A stretch of DNA of 64,000 nt, taken from contig NZ_JAPEMV010000007.1 of assembly GCF_026342355.1 (NCBI RefSeq), positions 124,001 through 188,000 of the forward strand, given 5' to 3'. The notes under the pieces are model-generated. The model ran no database searches. It saw only the letters and a program-made list of their open reading frames with translations, and was not told the origin of the DNA. Shown here piece after piece: positions 16,384 through 22,235 of the stretch. Position 1 is the stretch's first letter. Every line of letters starts with the position of its first letter. The position numbers and the translations under genes were made by a program. The DNA comes from Streptomyces sp. NBC_00249. GTDB lineage: Bacteria; Actinomycetota; Actinomycetes; Streptomycetales; Streptomycetaceae.

Positions 16384-17823
16384 ATGAGTGACCGCACCTT
16401 GACCACGGCCCCCGCCGAGGCGTCGTCCCGCCATGTCGACGCCGGTGACGAGGGCTACAGCAAGGACCTCAAGTCCCGCCACATCAACATGATCGCCATC
16501 GGCGGGGCGATAGGCACCGGCCTGTTCCTCGGCGCCGGAGGCCGTCTCGCCGGCGCCGGCCCCTCCCTCGCCATCGCCTACGCGGTCTGCGGCGTCTTCG
16601 CCTTCTTCGTGGTCCGCGCCCTCGGCGAGCTCGTCCTCTACCGCCCCTCCTCCGGAGCCTTCGTCTCCTACGCGCGCGAGTTCATGGGGGAGAAGGGCGC
16701 CTACACGGCCGGCTGGCTCTACTTCCTCAACTGGTCCACGACCACCGTGGCCGACATCACCGCCGCCGCGACCTACGCCCACTTCTGGTCGATGTTCACC
16801 GACGTCCCCCAGTGGGTCCTCGCCTTCATCGCCCTGGCCGTCGTCCTCACCGCGAACCTGATCTCGGTGAAGTACTTCGGCGAGATGGAGTTCTGGTTCT
16901 CCCTGGTCAAGGTCGCCGCCCTGGTGGTCTTCCTGATCGTCGGCATCTACCTCGTCGCCACCAGCCACGACATCGGCGGCACCACCCCGGGCCTCGCCAA
17001 CATCACCGACAACGGCGGCATCTTCCCGACCGGCGTGCTCCCGATGCTCATGGTCGTCCAGGGCGTGGTCTTCGCGTACGCCTCCGTCGAGCTCTGCGGC
17101 GTCGCCGCCGGCGAGACCGAGAACCCCGAGAAGATCATGCCGAAGGCGATCAACTCGATCATGTGGCGCGTGGGCCTCTTCTACGTGGGCTCGGTCGTCC
17201 TCCTCGCCCTCCTCCTGCCCTACACGGCGTACTCCTCCGACCAGAGCCCCTTCGTCACCGTCTTCGACAAGCTCGGGGTCCCCGGCGCCGCGGGCGTCAT
17301 GAACCTGGTCGTCCTCACCGCCGCCCTCTCGTCGCTGAACTCCGGCCTCTACTCCACCGGCCGGATCCTGCGCTCGATGGCCGTCTCCGGCTCCGCCCCG
17401 AAGTTCACCGGCGTCATGAACAAGGGCAAGGTCCCCTACGGCGGCGTCCTGTTCACCGCCGCCTTCGGCGTCGCGGGCGTCGGCCTGAACGCCTGGATGC
17501 CGGGCGAGGCCTTCGAGATCGTCCTCAACCTCGCCTCCATCGGCATCCTCGGCACCTGGGCGATGGTCATGATCTGCTCGCTCTTCTTCTGGCACCGCTC
17601 GAAGAGCGGCCTGGTCGAGCGGCCGGCCTACCGCCTGCCCTGGGCCCCGTACACGCAGATCGTGACGCTGGTGTTCCTCGTCACCGTCCTGGTGCTGATG
17701 TGGAGCGACGGCGGCGTCGGACGCACCACCGTCATGTTCCTCCCGGCCATCGCCGCCGCCCTGGTCGGCGGCTGGTTCCTGGTCCGGCGCCGGGTGGCCG
17801 AGCTCGCCGCCCCGCGCGACTGA
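16384..17823 (+). CDS. Amino-acid permease (AnsP/GABA-permease-like)
   Basis: A 479-residue APC-superfamily transporter with 12 predicted helices. The N-terminal signature YSKDLKSRHINMIAIGGAIG and TGLFLGAGGRLAGAGPSLA is the amino-acid-permease (AAP) type seen in AnsP, GabP and LysP. Internal marks are ALGELVLYRPSSGAFVSYAR and ASVELCGVAAGETENPEK. It probably imports asparagine, GABA or a related amino acid by proton symport. It has its own upstream region of 218 bp behind the previous terminator, so it is likely a separate transcript from the first permease. Confidence 0.9.
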   Translation: MSDRTLTTAPAEASSRHVDAGDEGYSKDLKSRHINMIAIGGAIGTGLFLGAGGRLAGAGPSLAIAYAVCGVFAFFVVRALGELVLYRPSSGAFVSYAREFMGEKGAYTAGWLYFLNWSTTTVADITAAATYAHFWSMFTDVPQWVLAFIALAVVLTANLISVKYFGEMEFWFSLVKVAALVVFLIVGIYLVATSHDIGGTTPGLANITDNGGIFPTGVLPMLMVVQGVVFAYASVELCGVAAGETENPEKIMPKAINSIMWRVGLFYVGSVVLLALLLPYTAYSSDQSPFVTVFDKLGVPGAAGVMNLVVLTAALSSLNSGLYSTGRILRSMAVSGSAPKFTGVMNKGKVPYGGVLFTAAFGVAGVGLNAWMPGEAFEIVLNLASIGILGTWAMVMICSLFFWHRSKSGLVERPAYRLPWAPYTQIVTLVFLVTVLVLMWSDGGVGRTTVMFLPAIAAALVGGWFLVRRRVAELAAPRD

Positions 17824-17845
17824 CGGGCGTCCGCGCTCCGTAACG

Positions 17846-17880
17846 ACGAAGGACCCCGCCTGACCGGCGGGGTCCTTCGT
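17846..17880 (+). terminator. Intrinsic terminator after the AAP permease
   Basis: ACGAAGGACCCCGCC and GGCGGGGTCCTTCGT form a perfect 15-bp stem with a 5-base loop, 22 bp after the permease stop codon. It can also serve the convergent gene ending at 17921. Confidence 0.9.
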
Positions 17881-17920
17881 GTCTCACGCCTCGGGAGGGG
17901 GCGCCTCGGGAGGGGGCGGC

Positions 17921-18280
17921 TCAGGCCTTCTTCACCACGCTCGACTTCAGCTGCATCGCGCCGAAGCCGTCGATCCGGCAGTCGATGTCGTGGCCGTCGA
18001 CCCCGTCCACGAGCCGGATGTTGCGCACCTTGGTGCCGGCCTTGATCCCCGACGGGCTGCCCTTGACCTTGAGGGCCTTGGCCACGGTGACGGTGTCCCC
18101 GTCCTGGAGCACGTTGCCGACGGAGTCGCGTACGACGCGCTCACCGGCCGGCTCCGCGTCCTGGACGCCGTCCTCGGCGGGCACCCACTCGTGGCCGCAC
18201 TCGGGGCACACGACGAGCGCGTTCATCTCGTAGGTGTAGGCGCAGGAACATTTCGGGCAAGGCGGAAGATTCTCGATCAC
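17921..18280 (-). CDS. yjdM: YjdM/PhnA-type zinc-ribbon protein
   Basis: A 119-residue protein. The N-terminal zinc ribbon (LPPCPKC, then VVCPECGHEW) carries four Cys at about residues 7-34; a small SH3-like PhnA domain follows (VRDSVGNVLQDGDTVTVAKA, then FGAMQLKSSVVKKA at the end). The family was named for alkylphosphonate uptake but its function is uncertain. The start is GTG 18280; the frame continues upstream towards the tRNA but has no better start. It lies downstream of tRNA-Leu on the same strand, separated by a terminator. Confidence 0.85.
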   Translation of the reverse strand: MIENLPPCPKCSCAYTYEMNALVVCPECGHEWVPAEDGVQDAEPAGERVVRDSVGNVLQDGDTVTVAKALKVKGSPSGIKAGTKVRNIRLVDGVDGHDIDCRIDGFGAMQLKSSVVKKA

Positions 18281-18340
18281 ATCATCAGAATATCCGCACC
18301 GGTTGCCCGGCGGACCCCGGGAAGAGGCCGGGAAAAGCAG

Positions 18341-18365
18341 AGAACCCCACGTGAAGTGGGGTTCT
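18341..18365 (-). terminator. Terminator downstream of tRNA-Leu
   Basis: AGAACCCCAC and GTGGGGTTCT form a perfect 10-bp stem with loop GTGAA, 5 bp past the CCA end of the minus-strand tRNA gene. Confidence 0.8.
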
Positions 18366-18370
18366 CGCTG

Positions 18371-18458
18371 TGGTGTCCGAGGGGGGACTTGAACCCCCAC
18401 GCCCGATAAAGGGCACTAGCACCTCAAGCTAGCGCGTCTGCCATTCCGCCACCCGGAC
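18371..18458 (-). tRNA. tRNA-Leu (anticodon GAG), CCA encoded
   Basis: An 88-nt class II tRNA on the minus strand. The acceptor stem GTCCGGG pairs with CTCGGAC; the anticodon arm has stem CTAGC/GCTAG with loop TTGAGGT, giving anticodon GAG (reads CUC/CUU Leu). The long variable arm GTGCCCTTTATCGGGCGT is typical of leucine tRNAs. The T-loop GGTTCAAGTCC is followed by the discriminator A and an encoded CCA. Confidence 0.95.
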
Positions 18459-18627
18459 AAGGTGTCTGTCTCGCGTCCCTCGCGGGCCGTTCCGACGTGG
18501 AAAACATTACCAAACATTCCGGGGTCCTCGATCACACCCCCTCTGGCCGGGGAACGGCCTTGGGGAGAGGGGCCCGGGGCGGGAGGATGGGGGAGGTAGT
18601 CGGTACTGACCAGTGGGAGGAAGCAGC

Positions 18628-19953
18628 GTGAGCGAATCGGGCGCGGGCAAGACCGTCTCCGGCGAGGACGAGGTCGTCGACCTCTGCCGGGACCTCATCC
18701 GGATCGACACCAGCAACTACGGGGACCACTCGGGACCGGGCGAGCGCAAGGCGGCCGAGTGGGTCGCCGAGAAGCTGGCCGAGGTCGGGCTGGAACCGCA
18801 GATCTTCGAGTCGCACAAGGGACGCGCCTCCACGGTGGCCCGCATCGAGGGCGAGGACCCCTCCCGGCCGGCGCTGCTGATCCACGGGCACACCGACGTG
18901 GTCCCGGCGAACGCCGCCGACTGGACGTACGACCCCTTCGCCGGCGAGATCGCCGACGGCTGCGTCTGGGGCCGCGGCGCGGTCGACATGAAGGACATGG
19001 ACGCGATGACGCTGGCCGTCGTACGCGACCGCATGCGCAGTGGGCGCAAGCCTCCCCGCGACATCGTGCTGGCCTTCCTGGCGGACGAGGAGGCCGGCGG
19101 CATCTACGGGGCCCGCCACCTCGTCGACAAGCACCCCGGTCTCTTCGAGGGCGTCACCGAGGCCATCGGCGAGGTGGGCGGCTTCTCCTTCACGGTGAAC
19201 GAGAACCTGCGGCTCTACCTCGTGGAGACCGCCCAGAAGGGCATGCACTGGATGCGGCTCACGGTGGAGGGCACCGCGGGCCACGGCTCCATGACCAACA
19301 ACGACAACGCGATCACGGAGCTCTGCGAGGCCGTGGGGCGCCTCGGCCGCCACCAGTGGCCGGTGCGCGTGACCAAGACCGTACGGTCCTTCCTGGACGA
19401 GCTCTCGGACGCCCTCGGAACCCCGCTCGACCCCGACGACATGGACGCCACCCTCGCCAAGCTGGGCGGCATCGCCAAGATGGTCGGCGCGACCCTGCGC
19501 AACTCGGCGGCCCCGACGATGCTCGGCGCCGGCTACAAGGTCAACGTCATCCCCGGCCAGGCCACGGCGCACGTCGACGGCCGCTTCCTGCCCGGCTACG
19601 AGGACGAGTTCTTCGCGGACCTCGACCGGATCCTCGGCCCGCGCGTCAAGCGCGAGGACGTGCACGGGGACAAGGCCCTGGAGACGGACTTCGACGGACG
19701 CCTCGTGGACGCCATGCAGGGCGCCCTGAAGGCGGAGGACCCCATCGCGCGGGCCGTCCCGTACATGCTCTCGGGCGGTACGGACGCGAAGTCCTTCGAC
19801 GACCTCGGGATCCGCTGCTTCGGCTTCGCGCCGCTCCAGCTGCCGCCGGAGCTGGACTTCGCCGGGATGTTCCACGGGGTGGACGAGCGGGTGCCGGTGG
19901 ACGGTCTCAAGTTCGGTGTCCGCGTGCTCGACCGATTCATCGACAACGCCTAA
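18628..19953 (+). CDS. M20 family metallopeptidase (dipeptidase-like)
   Basis: A 441-residue M20/M25/M40 peptidase. The metal and catalytic motifs are LLIHGHTDVVP (first His plus Asp), WGRGAVDMKDM (bridging Asp), FLADEEAGG (catalytic Glu and ligand Glu), and FHGVDERVP near the C-terminus. The lid/dimerization domain lies between about residues 195 and 320 (GTAGHGSM). GTG 18628 is chosen because GGGAGGAAGC lies just before it; a frame extension upstream is not needed. It probably cleaves dipeptides or N-acylated amino acids in the cytoplasm. Confidence 0.92.
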   Translation: MSESGAGKTVSGEDEVVDLCRDLIRIDTSNYGDHSGPGERKAAEWVAEKLAEVGLEPQIFESHKGRASTVARIEGEDPSRPALLIHGHTDVVPANAADWTYDPFAGEIADGCVWGRGAVDMKDMDAMTLAVVRDRMRSGRKPPRDIVLAFLADEEAGGIYGARHLVDKHPGLFEGVTEAIGEVGGFSFTVNENLRLYLVETAQKGMHWMRLTVEGTAGHGSMTNNDNAITELCEAVGRLGRHQWPVRVTKTVRSFLDELSDALGTPLDPDDMDATLAKLGGIAKMVGATLRNSAAPTMLGAGYKVNVIPGQATAHVDGRFLPGYEDEFFADLDRILGPRVKREDVHGDKALETDFDGRLVDAMQGALKAEDPIARAVPYMLSGGTDAKSFDDLGIRCFGFAPLQLPPELDFAGMFHGVDERVPVDGLKFGVRVLDRFIDNA

Positions 19954-20090
19954 CGCCGGGGATTCGGGAAGGTGTGCGGATTCCACTGAGAAGAGTGAAT
20001 GCGCTCATACGCTCGTAGCCCTGGTGATCCCTCCTCGTTACAGGTGGTGCGGTCCGCGGCTGGGACCGCACTTGCCTACTAGGAGGAACA

Positions 20091-20324
20091 ATGTTCAAGA
20101 AGGTTGCCGCCGCTGCGGCTGCCACCGGTGGTCTGGTTCTCGCGGGTGCCGGCCTCGCCGTCGCCGACGCGGGTGCCCAGGGTGCGGCCATCGGCTCCCC
20201 CGGCGTCCTGTCCGGCAACGTCGTCCAGGTCCCGGTCCACGTCCCGGTCAACGTCTGCGGCAACACCGTGAACGTGATCGCGCTGCTGAACCCGACCTTC
20301 GGCAACACCTGCGTCAACGCCTGA
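20091..20324 (+). CDS. chpH: Short chaplin (ChpH-like)
   Basis: A 77-residue secreted chaplin. The Sec signal peptide covers residues 1-25 with cleavage after AVA. The mature chaplin domain (SPGVLSGNVVQVPVHVPVNV, then CGNTVNVIALLNPTFGNTC) carries the two conserved cysteines at 56 and 74, which form a disulfide in the amyloid-forming coat protein. Short chaplins assemble into surface fibrils that lower surface tension and let aerial hyphae leave the medium. AGGAGGAACA gives an ideal ribosome-binding site. A strong terminator follows. Next to it lies a long chaplin, an arrangement recalled from S. coelicolor chpH-chpC. Confidence 0.93.
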   Translation: MFKKVAAAAAATGGLVLAGAGLAVADAGAQGAAIGSPGVLSGNVVQVPVHVPVNVCGNTVNVIALLNPTFGNTCVNA

Positions 20325-20339
20325 CGCATCTGAAAGTTC

Positions 20340-20373
20340 TGGCCCCGGAGCGCATTCCAGCGCTCCGGGGCCA
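20340..20373 (+). terminator. Terminator after the short chaplin gene
   Basis: TGGCCCCGGAGCGC and GCGCTCCGGGGCCA form a perfect 14-bp stem with a 6-base loop, 15 bp after the chaplin stop codon. Confidence 0.9.
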
Positions 20374-20463
20374 CCGGGCTTTCCGGCCCGGATTCTCACT
20401 TTCTCGGCGTACCAGGCAGGGGAGCCTGGCCGAGAACACGTACACACCAGGGGACGAGTGCAG

Positions 20464-21231
20464 ATGCGACGACCGGTTCAGGTCACGAGGAAGACGCTGA
20501 TCACGATGGCGGCGGCGGGGGGTGTTCTCGCGCTGGCCGGTGGTCAGGCGCAGGCCGACTCCGGAGCGTCCGGACACGCCGCGAACTCCCCGGGCCTCCT
20601 GTCCGGGAACAACGTGCAGGCACCGGTGGACGCGCCGGTGAACCTCTGCGGCAACACGGTGACGGTGGTGGGAGGCCTGAACCCGGCCTTCGGCAACCGC
20701 TGCGCCAACGACTCCGGCAAGACCGGACACCCGGAACACCCGGGCGGCGGGGACGACGAACCCTGCGACGAGGAACCGGGCGGCCACAACCCCGGCACCC
20801 CGGGCGGCCACACGCCCGGTACCCCCGGCGGCCAGAACCCGGGCACTCCCGGCGGCCACACGCCCGGCACCCCGGGCGGCCACACGCCGGGTACTCCGGG
20901 CGGCCACACGCCCGGTACCCCCGGCGGTCACAACCCCGGCACCCCCGGCGGGCACACGCCCGGCACCCCGGGCGGGCAGAACCCGGGCGGGGGACACACC
21001 CCGGGCGGCCAGACCCCCGGTACGCCGGGCACGGGCACGCCCGGTACCTCCACCGGCCCCGGCGCGGGCACCGTCACCCCCGTCACCCACCCCGGCCAGG
21101 GGAACGGCGGCCAGGAGGTCGGTCTCGCGGCCACCGGCGCCGGTGACGCGCTGACGGCCGGTGTCCCGCTCGCGGGCGGACTGCTGCTGGCCGGAGCCGT
21201 GCTCTACCGCCGCGCCCGCAACGCGGCCTGA
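20464..21231 (+). CDS. Long, sortase-anchored chaplin with octapeptide repeats
   Basis: A 255-residue surface protein. It has a signal peptide (cleavage after AQA, residue 31), one chaplin domain (residues about 40-81, Cys62 and Cys80), an acidic linker, then eight GG[HQ][NT]PGTP octapeptides (residues about 106-169) and a Gly/Pro/Thr spacer. It ends with a LAATG sortase motif (221-225), a hydrophobic segment and RRARN. LAxTG is the motif used by class E sortases in Streptomyces. The long chaplins of S. coelicolor carry two chaplin domains; this one carries a single domain. ATG 20464 is preferred over GTG 20458 because of the spacing to GGGGA. Confidence 0.92.
   Translation: MRRPVQVTRKTLITMAAAGGVLALAGGQAQADSGASGHAANSPGLLSGNNVQAPVDAPVNLCGNTVTVVGGLNPAFGNRCANDSGKTGHPEHPGGGDDEPCDEEPGGHNPGTPGGHTPGTPGGQNPGTPGGHTPGTPGGHTPGTPGGHTPGTPGGHNPGTPGGHTPGTPGGQNPGGGHTPGGQTPGTPGTGTPGTSTGPGAGTVTPVTHPGQGNGGQEVGLAATGAGDALTAGVPLAGGLLLAGAVLYRRARNAA
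20779..20988 (+). repeat. 24-bp tandem repeat coding GG[HQ][NT]PGTP
   Basis: Eight complete 24-bp units (20779-20970) and a partial ninth. Each encodes Gly-Gly-His/Gln-Asn/Thr-Pro-Gly-Thr-Pro. Units differ mainly at third codon positions and at the His/Gln and Asn/Thr codons. The array forms the wall-spanning stalk of the long chaplin. Confidence 0.95.
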
Positions 21232-21242
21232 CGGGCACTCAC

Positions 21243-21272
21243 GACGCGGGCCCGCCACGGCGGGCCCGCGTC
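21243..21272. terminator. Terminator between the convergent chaplin and DUF5703 genes
   Basis: GACGCGGGCCCGCC and GGCGGGCCCGCGTC form a perfect 14-bp stem with a 2-base loop, 11 bp after the chaplin stop and touching the end of the convergent gene at 21271. Confidence 0.85.
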
Positions 21273-21459
21273 ACCAGGTCGCGCGGACCTGGCGGATGAT
21301 CCGGCGGCGCAACCGCACGCGGCGGCTGCCGTCCCGGAACAGGGCGAGACGGTCCAGTTCCCAGTGCCCGTACTCGGCATGGTCGGTCAACAGGCGGGTC
21401 GCCTCCTGGCGGGAGGTCCCGCGAGGCACGTACACGTCGACAAATTCGTATTCCGGCAT
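21271..21459 (-). CDS. DUF5703 family small protein
   Basis: A 62-residue protein matching the small Streptomyces DUF5703 family as I recall it. It begins MPEYEFVDVYVPRGTSRQEA, has the core HAEYGHWELDRLALFRDG, and ends with the basic RRVRLRRRIIRQVRATW. It has no signal peptide and a strongly basic C-terminus. The ATG at 21459 diverges from the acidic protein gene at 21507 across only 47 bp. Function unknown. Confidence 0.8.
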   Translation of the reverse strand: MPEYEFVDVYVPRGTSRQEATRLLTDHAEYGHWELDRLALFRDGSRRVRLRRRIIRQVRATW

Positions 21460-21493
21460 CGCATCTATTGTGCGGGCAGAGCCCCGCTACGGA

Positions 21494-21499
21494 TAGCGT
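21494..21499 (+). promoter_or_regulatory. -10-like TAGCGT placed for a leaderless start
   Basis: TAGCGT ends 7 nt before ATG 21507, and no ribosome-binding site is present, so transcription should start at or beside the start codon. Confidence 0.5.
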
Positions 21500-21506
21500 C
21501 TGCACT

Positions 21507-22172
21507 ATGTCTGATGCCGCTCTGCCCACTGTTGCCGAGGTACGCGCCGCCGCCGAGGCGGTCAAGGCCGCTCTCGACCGTCACCTCGCCGCGGTCGAGA
21601 GCAGGATCGGGGACGAGGACCCGGCCGTCTACGCCGCCTTCAACGAACTCGCCGCCGCGGCCGAGGAGTACGACGAACTCCTCTACGACCGCTACGACGA
21701 GGTCACCCCCTTCGAGATCCCCACACCGGAGGACGGGGCCCCGTACACCGGCCCCGCCGAGCCCGCCGCCTTCAGCGTGCTCATCCGCCGCGACTACGCC
21801 GTCGTCGAACCCGCCCGGCTGATCGCCCAGGCCGAACGGGTCGCCGCCCACGACCGGGACGCGGAACTCGTGGACGACGGCGGCACGGCCGGAGCGCTCG
21901 GCGTGCTCTTCGGGGAGTACGAACCCGACGAGATCGCCTCCCGCTACAAGGAGTTCGGCCTGGAGGAGGGCGACTCCACCCTCTGGATCGCGGCCCTGGA
22001 GGAGGTGGCGGAGCCCGGGGACTGGCTCGGCTCGCCCTTCGGGCAGACCGACCCGCAGGACGTCCTGCACCGCTTCGACGTCAGCTCCGTCTTCGACGAG
22101 GAGACCGATTTCCTGGAGGACGAGGCCGACGGCGAGGAGGAGACCGCCCGGCCGGGACTGACCCCTGCCTGA
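21507..22172 (+). CDS. Conserved acidic protein of unknown function
   Basis: A 221-residue, strongly acidic cytoplasmic protein. It has an N-terminal helix (TVAEVRAAAEAVKAALDRHL), a segment with LYDRYDEVTPFEIPTPEDG, a central LIRRDYAVVEPARLIAQAE, and an Asp/Glu-rich C-terminus (FDEETDFLEDEADGEEE). No catalytic motif is recognisable. ATG 21507 is chosen because a -10-like element sits 7 nt upstream; the frame is open a little further but without a plausible start. A terminator hairpin at 22178 follows directly. Confidence 0.75.
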   Translation: MSDAALPTVAEVRAAAEAVKAALDRHLAAVESRIGDEDPAVYAAFNELAAAAEEYDELLYDRYDEVTPFEIPTPEDGAPYTGPAEPAAFSVLIRRDYAVVEPARLIAQAERVAAHDRDAELVDDGGTAGALGVLFGEYEPDEIASRYKEFGLEEGDSTLWIAALEEVAEPGDWLGSPFGQTDPQDVLHRFDVSSVFDEETDFLEDEADGEEETARPGLTPA

Positions 22173-22177
22173 GGACG

Positions 22178-22214
22178 CGTACGCCCCCGCCCGGACACCG
22201 GACGGGGGCGTACG
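22178..22214. terminator. Bidirectional terminator
   Basis: CGTACGCCCCCGCCCGG and CCGGACGGGGGCGTACG pair over 17 positions with one mismatch and a 3-base loop. It lies between the convergent genes ending at 22172 and 22236. Confidence 0.85.
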
Positions 22215-22235
22215 CGCACGGGGCGCGGCCCGCTG

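Noticed and set aside
18600..18618. GGTACTGACCAGT before the M20 peptidase as a TetR site
   Set aside because: Only the central bases resemble the palindrome at 8305; likely chance.
20779..20988. Tandem 24-bp repeats resembling a CRISPR array
   Set aside because: Units are contiguous without spacers and in frame within a chaplin gene.
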